Below are positions 7,564 through 16,124 of a stretch of 64,000 bases of DNA, in pieces; the stretch's first letter is position 1; each line of letters begins with the position of its first letter. A program made the position numbers and the translations under genes. The notes under the pieces were generated by a model. The model was not told where the DNA came from. It worked only from the letters and a program-made list of their open reading frames with translations, and searched no databases. Origin of the DNA: an uncultured Acidobacteriota bacterium (lineage in GTDB: Bacteria > Acidobacteriota > Terriglobia > Bryobacterales > Bryobacteraceae); assembly GCA_902826685.1 (NCBI GenBank), contig CADEFT010000004.1, positions 33,276-97,275 on the forward strand, written 5' to 3'.

Positions 7564-10130
7564 TCGCCGCCTTCAAACTCGATGGCGGCCACCTCGAACT
7601 TATTGGCTTCGAGGCCGTCGCGGAGCTCCACCTCGCAGCCCGACGCGCGGACGGCGCCCGCCACGTCGGCGAGAATCGGCTTGATATCGGTGCCCGGGCC
7701 GCAGGCAAGCTTCAACGTCTTCACACCGCGCCCAACCGAAACGCCCCCTTCGCTCTTGGCTTTGTTGATGGCGGCGAAGGCGGCCACCGCGCTTTCAAAT
7801 AACGCGTCGTCGACGGCACCCTGCGGAAATTCCGCCGCCGTTGGCCAGGGCGCCTTGTGGATGCTGCGATGGCCAGTCTCCACGGCGAATTCCCACGACC
7901 ACACCTCTTCGGCAATATAGGGCACGAAAGGCGCCAGCAGCCGCAAGATCACGTTCAGCGCCAGCCGCAGCGTGGCGATGGCGGAGCCGCGGCCCACCGG
8001 GTCCACTTCCGACCGCGACCTGGCCTTCACCAGTTCCAGGTAGTTGTCGGTCAACCCGCGCCAGAAAAATTTCTCGACCGCATCGAGCGCCAGCGCATGC
8101 TCGTATTTCTCGAAATAATCCGAGGCGCGATTCACCGTGTCGAGCAACTGCTTAAGGAACGCCAGGTCCAGCGGATGCACCGGCGCGTGCTTTTCGCCGG
8201 TCTGCTGCAACACGAACTTCCCGGCGTTGAACAGCTTGGTCACCAGCCGCTTGCCCACCTTAAGGATGTTGGTATCGAAGGCCGTATCGGTGCCCAGCCG
8301 CGCGTTCGCCGACCAGTACCGCACCGCGTCGGAGCCATACTCCTCCAGCAAATGCATAGGCGTTACCACGTTGCCCTTGGACTTCGACATCTTCTTGCGG
8401 TCCGGATCGAGCACCCAGCCGCTGATGGCTACGTGCTTCCACGGAATGTCGTTCGAATGCAGGTGCGCTTTCACGATGGTGTAAAAGGCCCAGGTGCGAA
8501 TGATCTCGTGGCTTTGGGGGCGCACGTCGTTGGGGAACAGATTGCCGTGGCGCGCTGAGTCGGTGATCCAGCCCGAGCAGATCTGCGGCGAAAGCGAACT
8601 GGTGAACCAGGTGTCGAAGACGTCCGATTCGGCCAGAAATCCGCCCGGCTTGCCACGCTGCGCCTCGGTGAATCCGGGCGGTGTGGCATCGAGCGGATCC
8701 ACCGGCAGCGACGCCGCATCGGCCACAATCGGACGATCGAAATCCGGCTGCCCATCGCCATCGAGCGGGTACCACAGCGGGAACGGCACGCCGAAATAGC
8801 GCTGGCGGCTGATGCACCAGTCGAACTGCAAATTCTCGGTCCAGTTGCGAAAGCGCAGGCGCATGAAGTCGGGGTGCCACTGGATCTGGTCGCCGCGCTC
8901 GACCAGCGGTTCCTTCTTGTCGAGCAGGCGCACGAACCATTGCCGCGTGGAAATGAACTCAAGCGGCTGGTCGCCTTTTTCGAAGAACTTCACCGGATGC
9001 TCAATGGGCTTCGGCGCATCGGTTAAGGCATCGCCAAGCAGCGTCTCCACCATCAGCCGGCGTGCCTGTTTGAGATTCCGTCCGCCGATTTGCGCGTAGG
9101 CTTGATTGGCAACTTCGGCGTTGCTCGATTCCCAGCCTGGCTCGCCGAAAACGATGGGGCGCAGCCGCCCATCGCGGCCGACAATCTGCCGCGTGGCCAG
9201 CTTCTGTTCGCGCCACCAGATCACGTCGGTCGCATCGCCGAAGGTACAGACCATCAGGATGCCGGTGCCTTTTTCGGGATCGGCCAGCTTTGACGGAAAG
9301 ATGGGCACTGGCACGTGGAACACCGGCGTCACCGCGTTGCGGCCGAAGTAGGGCTTGTAGCGCGGGTCGTCGGGATGGGCGGTCACGCCGACGCAGGCCG
9401 CCAGCAGTTCCGGCCGCGTCGTGGCGATGGTGAACGTACCTCCGCCTTCCACCTCGAAGCGAATATTGTGGAACGCCCCTGCCACCGTGCGGTCTTCCAC
9501 TTCCGCCTGCGCTACGGCCGTCTGAAAATCGACGTCCCACATCGCGGGCGCGTCGACGGCGTAGATGTGGCCCTTCTGGTGCAGGTCGAGAAAGGAAAGC
9601 TGCGCCATGCGGCGGCAGCGGTCGTCGATGGTGGAATACTCCTGGTTCCAGTCCACCGAAAGGCCGATGCGCCGCCAGAGCGCCTTGAAAATTTTCTCGT
9701 CTTCCACGGTCAGGCGCAGGCAAAGCTCGATGAAGTTCTGCCGCGAAATGGAGACGGGATTCTTCTCGTTCTTTACCGTTTCCGGATCGAAATTGGCGAT
9801 GTAGGGCTGCGTGGGGTCGCAGCGGACATTGAAATAGTTCTGAACGCGGCGCTCGGTGGGCAGCCCGTTGTCGTCCCAACCCATGGGATAAAAAATGTTT
9901 CGCCCGCGCATGCGCTGATACCGCGCCATCACGTCGGTGTGCGTGTAGCTGAACACATGGCCCACATGCAAGGAGCCCGAAACGGTGGGCGGCGGCGTAT
10001 CGACCACGAACGTCTCCTGGCGCGGCCGGGCGGCGTCGTAGCGGTGGACGCCCCATTCCTCCCAACGTGCGTCCCACGCCGTCTCGGCCTGTTTCGAATC
10101 GAAATGCTTCGGTAGCTGCGAAATATCCAT
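7560..10130 (-). CDS. valS: Valine--tRNA ligase
   Basis: 856 residues of a class I aminoacyl-tRNA synthetase that charges tRNA-Val in the cytoplasm. The HIGH-type motif is HVGH at 55-58, and KMSKS appears intact at about 577-581 (DRKKMSKSKGN). The editing-domain segment TIATTRPE and the WDDNGLPTERRV segment after the first Rossmann half identify valine specificity. The DDNGLPTERRVQN version is the one I associate with actinobacterial, rickettsial and archaeal-type ValRS rather than the long E. coli type. The protein also lacks the long C-terminal coiled-coil arm of the latter. First gene of a probable valS-membrane protein-regulator operon; divergent from the histidine kinase at 10192. Confidence 0.96.
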   Translation of the reverse strand: MDISQLPKHFDSKQAETAWDARWEEWGVHRYDAARPRQETFVVDTPPPTVSGSLHVGHVFSYTHTDVMARYQRMRGRNIFYPMGWDDNGLPTERRVQNYFNVRCDPTQPYIANFDPETVKNEKNPVSISRQNFIELCLRLTVEDEKIFKALWRRIGLSVDWNQEYSTIDDRCRRMAQLSFLDLHQKGHIYAVDAPAMWDVDFQTAVAQAEVEDRTVAGAFHNIRFEVEGGGTFTIATTRPELLAACVGVTAHPDDPRYKPYFGRNAVTPVFHVPVPIFPSKLADPEKGTGILMVCTFGDATDVIWWREQKLATRQIVGRDGRLRPIVFGEPGWESSNAEVANQAYAQIGGRNLKQARRLMVETLLGDALTDAPKPIEHPVKFFEKGDQPLEFISTRQWFVRLLDKKEPLVERGDQIQWHPDFMRLRFRNWTENLQFDWCISRQRYFGVPFPLWYPLDGDGQPDFDRPIVADAASLPVDPLDATPPGFTEAQRGKPGGFLAESDVFDTWFTSSLSPQICSGWITDSARHGNLFPNDVRPQSHEIIRTWAFYTIVKAHLHSNDIPWKHVAISGWVLDPDRKKMSKSKGNVVTPMHLLEEYGSDAVRYWSANARLGTDTAFDTNILKVGKRLVTKLFNAGKFVLQQTGEKHAPVHPLDLAFLKQLLDTVNRASDYFEKYEHALALDAVEKFFWRGLTDNYLELVKARSRSEVDPVGRGSAIATLRLALNVILRLLAPFVPYIAEEVWSWEFAVETGHRSIHKAPWPTAAEFPQGAVDDALFESAVAAFAAINKAKSEGGVSVGRGVKTLKLACGPGTDIKPILADVAGAVRASGCEVELRDGLEANKFEVAAIEFEGGE

Positions 10131-10191
10131 TAGTATTGGCGAAGATTTCAGGCTAGCAGACTTACCGGATGGCTATAGTAACGGTCAGGCG

Positions 10192-11970
10192 ATGTCGCTG
10201 CGTTTGAAAATCCTGCTGCTTACGGTGCCCGCCGTGCTGTGCCTGGTGGCGGGCTTTGCGGCGCTTCTTCTGCGCAACCTCATCGAATCGAATCTGCGCA
10301 GTTCGCGCGCCCTCGCCGAAATCGCGTTGCAACAGACCAAGGAAGCGCTGCTGACGCGTCTCGATGAAGCCGCCCGGCAGGGCGCCGCGGGCCGCGAGAA
10401 ATGGACCGACGCGATTGCCAGCGACCCGCGTCTGGCCCAGTTCCTGGTGGGCGGCGTGGCCAACGCGCCCTCGCTGGTCGAGATTTCCATCGCCTCAAGC
10501 GACGGCGCGATTCTGCTTTCCTCCACCCAGTCGGCGCAGCGAAACCTGCGGCCGCAGCCGCCGCTCGACCAGTTGCTCGCGCTCGATACCTGGGGCCGCC
10601 TGAACCGGCTGATGGCGCGCAGCCAGGATTACGAGCTGCGCATTCCCATCGGCCTGCTGGACGATCCGGTGCCGCTTTTTCAGATTCAGGTGCTGGTTTC
10701 CACCACGCTGGTGAAGGAACAGATCATGGGTGGATTGCGCTCCATCGGCTTCGCCGCCGCGGTGGCGCTCGGTGTCCTGCTGCTTGGGGTCTCTTTGCTT
10801 GCCGGATTGGTGGGCCGCAACCTGCGCCAGATCGAACGGAGCATCGAACTCATCCGGCAGGGCGAGCCGGCCGAATCCGGACCCCAGGCCGCCTCGACGC
10901 CGGAATTCGCCGCCGTGCAATCGAAGCTCAACCTGCTGGGCGCGGAGGTGAGAGACACCGCCCGCACCGCCGCCGACTTCCGCACGCGCGTGAGCGAAGT
11001 CCTGGAGCGGCTGGAGGAAGGCATCCTATTATTCGACGCCGAAGGACGGCTGGTGCTTTCGGGCGGTGCCGCCGAGCGCATGCTGGGCCGCGCGCTCAGC
11101 GGCTTTGAAGCGAAGGGAACGCCGCTCGAATCGCTGCTCAAGGAAGCGTTCCGCACCCGCGCCGGTGTGCCCGAACGGCTTACCGAATGGCCGCGGGCCG
11201 AAGGGCCGGTGTCGCTGCACGCCGCCGCCGATTTTCTCTCCGAATCGCGCTGCCTGGTGCGGCTGCGCGATGCCGAGGGCAGGCGGCACCTGGAATCGCA
11301 GCTTGAACTGCTGGCGCGGCTCGATGGCATCAACCGGCTGACTGGCGGCGTGGCGCACGAGATCAAGAATCCGCTCAACTCCATTGCCGCGCACCTGGCC
11401 CTGCTGAGCGCCGCCACTCCGGACGATGAGGACGCCATCCGCGTCATCGGAGAAGAGGTGGACCGGCTCGACCGCGTCGTGCGCACGTTCCTCGATTTCA
11501 CACGCCCGGTGGAACTGGCCCGGGCGCGCGTCGATCTGGGCGCGCTGGCGGGCGAAGTGGCGCGTTTGGTCCAGCCCGACGCCGCGCGCAAAGGGATCGC
11601 CGTCGAAACGCGCTTCGATCCGCCCGGTCCCTGGATCTGGGGCGATGAGGACATCCTGCGCCAGGCGTTGATGAATCTCGCCGTCAACGCCATCGAAGCC
11701 ATGCCCGATGGCGGCACGCTTTCGGTCGATCTCGCGCCGCGCGGGGGTTCGGTGGAGCTGGCCGTCGGCGATACGGGCACGGGCATTCCGCGCGAAAAGC
11801 TCGGCAGGATTTTCCAGTTGTATTTCACCACCAAGAAAGGCGGATCGGGAGTGGGACTGGCCATGGTTTACCGCGCCGTGCAACTTCACGGCGGTACGAT
11901 TACAGTGGACAGCGAGCCCGGGAAGGGGACGCGCTTCCTGCTGATGTTTCCCGCATTGGCCGAATCATGA
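10192..11970 (+). CDS. Membrane sensor histidine kinase, NtrB-like
   Basis: 592 residues. TM1 is at about 7-27, followed by a periplasmic sensor segment of about 155 residues, TM2 at about 184-206, a HAMP-like linker (207-260), a PAS domain (about 268-345, ILLFDAEGRLV), a HisKA domain with phosphoacceptor H389 in HEIKNPLNS, and a HATPase domain with the N box NLAVNAIEAM, G1 DTGTGIP and G2 GGSGVGLAM. It autophosphorylates and should pass phosphate to a receiver. The NtrC-type regulator at 5479-6864 is the obvious candidate. Its stop overlaps the lipoprotein start (ATGA at 11967-11970). A -10-like TATAGT lies at 10174-10179 without a convincing -35. Confidence 0.94.
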   Translation: MSLRLKILLLTVPAVLCLVAGFAALLLRNLIESNLRSSRALAEIALQQTKEALLTRLDEAARQGAAGREKWTDAIASDPRLAQFLVGGVANAPSLVEISIASSDGAILLSSTQSAQRNLRPQPPLDQLLALDTWGRLNRLMARSQDYELRIPIGLLDDPVPLFQIQVLVSTTLVKEQIMGGLRSIGFAAAVALGVLLLGVSLLAGLVGRNLRQIERSIELIRQGEPAESGPQAASTPEFAAVQSKLNLLGAEVRDTARTAADFRTRVSEVLERLEEGILLFDAEGRLVLSGGAAERMLGRALSGFEAKGTPLESLLKEAFRTRAGVPERLTEWPRAEGPVSLHAAADFLSESRCLVRLRDAEGRRHLESQLELLARLDGINRLTGGVAHEIKNPLNSIAAHLALLSAATPDDEDAIRVIGEEVDRLDRVVRTFLDFTRPVELARARVDLGALAGEVARLVQPDAARKGIAVETRFDPPGPWIWGDEDILRQALMNLAVNAIEAMPDGGTLSVDLAPRGGSVELAVGDTGTGIPREKLGRIFQLYFTTKKGGSGVGLAMVYRAVQLHGGTITVDSEPGKGTRFLLMFPALAES

Positions 11971-12470
11971 GAATTCGCCGCGCCATTCCGACGCTCGTTT
12001 TGACGGCCCTGCTGATTTCGCCGGCCGGATGCCGGTTCTTCGGCGGTAAGCCCAAGCCGGCTCCCCTGCCACCCGCTCCCGTGCCCACCGCTCCGCCGCC
12101 GGCACCGGAACCGGAGCCTCCTGAGCTTCCCGCTCCCGTTCCTTCGACGCCAAAGCCAAAGCCCGTGCCGCCGGCGCCCGTACCCACGCCAGCACCGGCG
12201 CCGAAGCCTCCGGCGTTCGGTGAAATCCTCACGCCGCAGCGGCAGGCCGAAGCCAATCGAGCCTATGAGGCGAGCGCGAAGGGGGCGCGCCAATCGCTCG
12301 AGCGCATCGGTGGACGCGCTCTCACGCGCGAGCAGTTGGATACCGTCACCCGTATCCGCTCCTTCCTCAAACAGGCCGAGGAGGCGCGCGCCAAGGATCC
12401 CGGTACCGCCGCGCAATTGGCCCGGCGCGCGGAGATTCTGGCCAACGATCTGGTGCTGAACCTGCCCTAA
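11967..12470 (+). CDS. Proline-rich lipoprotein
   Basis: 167 residues. The N-terminal signal ends in a lipobox (SPAGC, Cys22), so the mature protein is probably anchored in a membrane. Residues about 28-85 are a Pro/Ala/Lys/Glu-rich linker (repeated PAPVPT, KPKP, PEPEPP), a typical extended spacer through the periplasm. Residues about 88-167 form a helical domain (QAEANRAYEAS, LTREQLDTVTRIRSFLKQAEEARA, AAQLARRAEILANDL). The start overlaps the stop of the upstream histidine kinase by 4 nt, suggesting translational coupling and possibly a role in signal input. No known domain recognised. Confidence 0.84.
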   Translation: MRIRRAIPTLVLTALLISPAGCRFFGGKPKPAPLPPAPVPTAPPPAPEPEPPELPAPVPSTPKPKPVPPAPVPTPAPAPKPPAFGEILTPQRQAEANRAYEASAKGARQSLERIGGRALTREQLDTVTRIRSFLKQAEEARAKDPGTAAQLARRAEILANDLVLNLP

Positions 12471-12760
12471 GCCCAATGGTGTGCACTTAACGAAAAAGCA
12501 GCCGGATCAGATCATTTGATCGCCGGAAGGCACTTCCACGGGATAGCGGCAACCTTCAACTTGGATCCGTAAACCCTACGGCGTTTATCGTTCTCTATCC
12601 CACGAACCCCATGAAATTATGCATTTAGAACAGGGTAATGGGGCGTGTCGGGATCAATTGGCCATCAATCGGCCGATTGCGATCCGGCCCGGTCGGCACT
12701 CAGATACGCCCGCAGGTTCCAGTGTGAGTCGCACAAGTGTGCCCTCCCTACACCGCGAAG
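12471..12760. other. Intergenic region without a recognised gene
   Basis: About 290 nt between two convergent transcripts (lipoprotein at 11967-12470, secreted protein at 12761-13759). I see no convincing coding frame, RNA gene or strong intrinsic terminator. The base composition becomes visibly less GC-rich from here, marking the left side of the accessory region that runs to about 21.1 kb. Confidence 0.5.
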
Positions 12761-13759
12761 CTATCGTGCAGGACCGGACCGTCCGGAAGTCGCTTGGAGG
12801 GCGATCCGGAACGCGTTGACGATGTCACGCTCAAGTGGGCTGGTCGCCGATGAGAACTCGGCATCGAAACGCCCCGATTGAAGCAGCACCCTCGCTTCGG
12901 CGACGAACTTGGCACTGATATCCGGTGCTTCTGCCTGTTCCAATCTCGCCAAATCCTTGAGATATTCTTTAGTGATAGCGGTTGGAGAGTAGTTAGGCGG
13001 AAATCGAGGTCCGATCGCAAAGGTCCGGCGGTAGTTGTAGTCGGATCGAATCAATGTGTCGATCTCTTGTGATACCGCTGCGGGTGGCTCCTCGGCGAAC
13101 GACGGAACGTAGAATCCGCCTTGCACGAAAACGCCGACAATGCCTGGCAAACGGCGGCTGGTGAGCTCGAAACCGGCGACGCTACCCCCTGGCGACACGC
13201 CGGCGTCGGGCTTGAGCGCTTTCCGAGAATCCGTCGCTAAGAACTGCAAAGAGCGCAGATGTGGATCGGCTTTTCGAAACTTCTCAGAAATAGAGATCCC
13301 CCCCGCGCGTACGACCGGAAACTGATACATCCAACCGGGCGGCGTTTGCACTGACATCGTATCGGCCTGATCGACCCCTTCGATCAGCCACTTCCAGGCT
13401 GTCTCCCGGGCTTCAGTGGCGTTGGAAAAAATATAGTGGTATCGGATCTCGCCGGTGTTGACGTTGCGGGCAACCTTAGTGCTGATGGATGGCAAAACAT
13501 GGCGGCTCAATTTTATGTCGACACGTACGGTTGACGATTCGAAGGGATTCGCTCCTGCGGGTTTCCCTCCGGGCCCGTAGAAAACGACAGCATCGCCGGT
13601 TGTTGGGTCTAGAAAAACGTAGCGGCCTTCGGCTCCGTGCGGTGCCTTTCCCCTCTCCAGAACCGGGACAGGAGGTTGCGCCTCCTGTCCGTGTGCGAGG
13701 AACATCAACCCAAAGCTAAGTCCGAGAATTGGGTGCCAGCATGATATGCGCATATTCAT
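12761..13759 (-). CDS. Secreted protein of unknown function, paralogue of its upstream neighbour
   Basis: 332 residues with a signal peptide ending near HGQ (about residue 25). I recognise no named domain. It is clearly homologous along its length to the product of 13756-14565. Shared features are YVFLDPTTGDAVVFY against VYLDYANANAVVFY, a central RYHYIFSNA against VYTYSVSNA, a PGG turn followed by RRLPGIVGVFVQG against RRPGLVRAIVRG, and FAIGPRF-(5-7)-YLKDLARL against FVFGPRF-YLAGAERL. It is a tandem duplication that has diverged. The start codon overlaps the upstream stop (ATGA at 13756-13759), so the pair is translationally coupled. Probably periplasmic or extracellular. Confidence 0.8.
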   Translation of the reverse strand: MNMRISCWHPILGLSFGLMFLAHGQEAQPPVPVLERGKAPHGAEGRYVFLDPTTGDAVVFYGPGGKPAGANPFESSTVRVDIKLSRHVLPSISTKVARNVNTGEIRYHYIFSNATEARETAWKWLIEGVDQADTMSVQTPPGWMYQFPVVRAGGISISEKFRKADPHLRSLQFLATDSRKALKPDAGVSPGGSVAGFELTSRRLPGIVGVFVQGGFYVPSFAEEPPAAVSQEIDTLIRSDYNYRRTFAIGPRFPPNYSPTAITKEYLKDLARLEQAEAPDISAKFVAEARVLLQSGRFDAEFSSATSPLERDIVNAFRIALQATSGRSGPAR

Positions 13760-14565
13760 CTCAACGCCAGGCGTAGCGCTCGATCGAACTCCATCTCCCG
13801 CGCGGTTTGAGGTTTGTTCGCTAACTGTGCTACGGCGGCTGCGGCATCCGGGGCAACCAGCGCCGTCAGCATGTCCCGAACGAAAGGTGAATTCTTGTCC
13901 AGTTGTCGCAGTTTGGCGAGCCTCTCGGCGCCAGCAAGATAATCCGCCGCAATCTCCGCATTGGTCGCGCCCGTAGCGAAGCGCGGCCCGAACACGAATG
14001 TCATGTTGCCGCTGAGGGATGTTCTCTGCAATTTGATCAGGTCGGCGCGGGCGGCTGCCGGTAGGTCCGCTGGCAGTGCGACTTCTGGAGTCTCACCCCG
14101 CACGATGGCGCGAACCAACCCGGGCCTCCTCTTGTCGGAGACGGTAAATTCGCCCTTACCGCCGGGCATCACAGGCCCGGTTAGCGCCTGGAGGGACACC
14201 GGTTTGCCAACGGCCGGATCATTCACCACAAGGCGCGACACCGGTTGTGTGGCGCTGACGGCATTGGAGACCGAATATGTGTAAACATGATCGGCACCCA
14301 CGCGATTGACGGCCGATTGTACGTCCGGCTTGACGCCGCTACCAAGTGGCACAGACAAACGGCGTACAGCAATACCTGCAGCGTCTCGATAGAAGACCAC
14401 CGCATTTGCGTTGGCATAGTCAAGATAGACACCCGTGTCGGGCATTCCGGCCGGAATGTTACCATCCGGTCGTAAAAATGGAACGGGACTCAGAATCGGC
14501 ACTTGCGCAATGGCTGTTGCAACTGCGAACGCTGCGCCTGCGAGTACGTGTAATACGTTTGTCAT
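13756..14565 (-). CDS. Secreted protein of unknown function (tandem paralogue)
   Basis: 269 residues with a signal peptide (hydrophobic 4-20, ending near AIAQ). A strong purine-rich ribosome site (GGGGGAAG) precedes ATG 14565. It is homologous to the downstream 332-residue protein but shorter in the middle. The N-terminal half looks like beta-rich extracellular material (NAVVFYRDAAG, VYTYSVSNAV), and the C-terminal third is helical (AEIAADYLAGAERLAKLRQ, AREMEFDRALRLALR). It is 18 nt downstream of the frameshifted peptidase gene, so the three form a putative secreted-protein operon. No enzyme motif recognised. Confidence 0.8.
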   Translation of the reverse strand: MTNVLHVLAGAAFAVATAIAQVPILSPVPFLRPDGNIPAGMPDTGVYLDYANANAVVFYRDAAGIAVRRLSVPLGSGVKPDVQSAVNRVGADHVYTYSVSNAVSATQPVSRLVVNDPAVGKPVSLQALTGPVMPGGKGEFTVSDKRRPGLVRAIVRGETPEVALPADLPAAARADLIKLQRTSLSGNMTFVFGPRFATGATNAEIAADYLAGAERLAKLRQLDKNSPFVRDMLTALVAPDAAAAVAQLANKPQTAREMEFDRALRLALR

Positions 14566-14583
14566 TTGCTTCCCCCTGTGCCT

Positions 14584-15379
14584 TCAGTAGATGTCCAAAA
14601 AGTTGATGTGAATATGCTGATTCGAAGTGCCGGGACTGTGGATCTGCACCGTCCCGCTGTAGTTGGCCGCAATAGAAGTGAAGGTCTCCAGATCCCGCAC
14701 TGAGTTGCCCTCACCGTTATAGCGGACGTCAACATTCAAGCCCATACGATGAGTTTGGTGATTGTTCTCTGCCCATCCTCCAGCGATATCGAACACGCCG
14801 CCGTAGACCAGAGAGATATCGTTTATCTCAATACTGTGACCATTGGGTGAGGCGGCATAGTCGTTGGCAATCGCAGGAAGGGCGGCGATCACATAAGGCG
14901 TCCCAAAATGGTTACTGGCGTGGGATGCGGTGGCTCCGATCAACTGATAGTTGGAGCCGGTGCCAAGGCTCTGAAGGTAGAATTGATTGGCCTGAGCATA
15001 TGTACTATAGAGATCCCAATCGGAGCAGAGCGGGCCGCATAAGCGAATCAGTTCGGCTTGGCCAGGCGTTTCGGTGGCAATGGACACTGGAACTCCCTGA
15101 TAGTTGCTGTAACACGCGCTCTGTTGCGTTACGGTGGCTTGCGGCCCCGACGCGTGGTTGTGCCCCCCCGGTAAAAGTGTATACGCCGTGATAGATGCTT
15201 GGACAGCAGCTCTGAAGCAGTTGGCCGGATGAGTTAAAGCATCCGACGTAATACGTTCCTGAATTGGGCGCGATGGTATTCTTCGGGTTTAGCTCGATAT
15301 AACCCTGAGCGTGAGCGGGTACAGAGCTGACCAACGCCAAGAAGAATAAACAAGCGGGCATGATCTCGTTGTGTCGCAT
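14584..15379 (-). pseudogene. Exported LAS-type (M15/MepA-like) metallopeptidase homologue, interrupted by a +1 frameshift in a G7 run
   Basis: Two overlapping frames join into one protein of about 264 residues if one base is removed from the seven-G run (minus strand) at 15163-15169. The 5' frame from ATG 15379 supplies a signal peptide (ACLFFLALVSSVPAHAQ) and runs to YHGVYTFTGG. The 3' frame continues naturally with HNHASGPQ and contains H-x2-G-x3-D (HRMGLNVD) and a late HIH (NQHIHINF), the zinc-ligand pattern of the LAS fold (D-Ala-D-Ala carboxypeptidases, MepA). The restored domain may cleave peptidoglycan or another peptide. AGGAG lies 10 nt before ATG 15379. Sequencing error, real decay or phase-variable slippage cannot be told apart here. 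Confidence 0.75.
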
Positions 15380-15443
15380 GACTAACAGTCTCCTACTGAG
15401 CACTTCTTTTGAGCCGGCCCGTATGCCAGCTTCCAACGGGATT

Positions 15444-15459
15444 TGCAACCGCCATGCCA
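15444..15459 (-). promoter_or_regulatory. Putative sigma-54 (-24/-12) promoter of the peptidase-paralogue operon
   Basis: On the minus strand the sequence reads TGGCATGGCGGTTGCA. It has TGGCA, the required GG-N10-GC spacing, and TTGCA, with one departure from TGGCAC-N5-TTGCA. A start about 12 nt downstream would give a leader of roughly 55 nt before ATG 15379, which has an AGGAG. The NtrC-family regulator at 5479-6864 shows that the genome uses sigma-54 activators; a direct link is not shown. Confidence 0.5.
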
Positions 15460-15677
15460 AACCGCGAGTTGGAGATTCGACCGTCTATTGTCAGTCGGTT
15501 GCGCTCTCAGCCGGAAATTAGCGGCAGCGAGAGCGAACACAAAATGCTCTCTGAATCAAGCGAGCCGGGTAAAAAGCACTCGTTCAGGAAGGAACTTTCT
15601 TCTTAACCAGTTGGCACACTTGCAATCAGCGCAATCAGGTGCTGTGCCCCGATTCGGACGCGAAGCGATTCATGACG

Positions 15678-15711
15678 TCGATTCCCGACATACCACATCG
15701 ATTCCCGACAT
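15678..15711. repeat. Tandem 14-bp direct repeats, possible IS21-type end
   Basis: TCGATTCCCGACAT occurs at 15678-15691 and again at 15698-15711, i.e. 20 nt apart. Read on the minus strand it is TGTCGGGAATCGA. Closely spaced TGTCGGGA-like repeats near the tips are a feature I associate with IS21-family ends. No transposase gene is nearby, so this would be a solo end or remnant. The family assignment is tentative. Confidence 0.45.
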
Positions 15712-15853
15712 TTGACCGATGAAGGTGAGGCTGGACGTGGACGGCGCTAACGTGAACTCTCATATGGCGGGCCTCCAATCACCTTGTCGAGCACCAATGA
15801 GTCGGCTCGATTGGACGATCAGCTACAACGACGACGGGGGCATAAGGCGCGAT

Positions 15854-15883
15854 AAGTCGCGATCTCGCCCTTGAACTGGGACC
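15854..15883 (+). repeat. 30-bp direct repeat, left copy
   Basis: This 30-nt sequence (starting AAGTCGCGATCTCGCCC, ending CTGGGACC) is identical to 20275-20304 and in the same orientation. Similarity continues weakly for about 25 nt downstream (both reach CTGGCGGCGA). The two copies bracket the BlaI/M56/membrane-protein operon. Confidence 0.75.
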
Positions 15884-16124
15884 GTGCTGGCGACCGTACT
15901 GGCGGCGAAGCCCTGGCAAGCGTCGGTGCCGTACGAACCAGAGCGCCGTACCAGTCTTCCGGGCACTATGGCGTTACTCGTTCCCTATTTCTGCCCCCTC
16001 CCGTAAGCTGATGAGCGCAGGTCAGTTATGCCGCGCCTTGGAGGTTCCGACCCAAAGCCGCGCGTCTGCGCATTCGCCTCAACAGAAGTCGAGAGTGTGC
16101 CGGAGGCAGGATGAGCGCGGGGAG

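Larger units (their letters stand above)
15460..16124. other. Non-coding stretch with remnants of mobile DNA
   Basis: About 660 nt between the sigma-54-type promoter and the end of the membrane-protein gene at 16125. No frame looks like a real gene. It contains a 14-bp direct repeat pair (15678-15711) that resembles an insertion-sequence end, and a 30-bp sequence (15854-15883) repeated exactly at 20275-20304. The mixed composition suggests a degraded insertion. Confidence 0.5.

Noticed and set aside
12471..12760. Possible tRNA or small RNA gene in the gap after the lipoprotein
   Set aside because: No cloverleaf with acceptor/T-loop pairing could be traced; only short chance palindromes are present.
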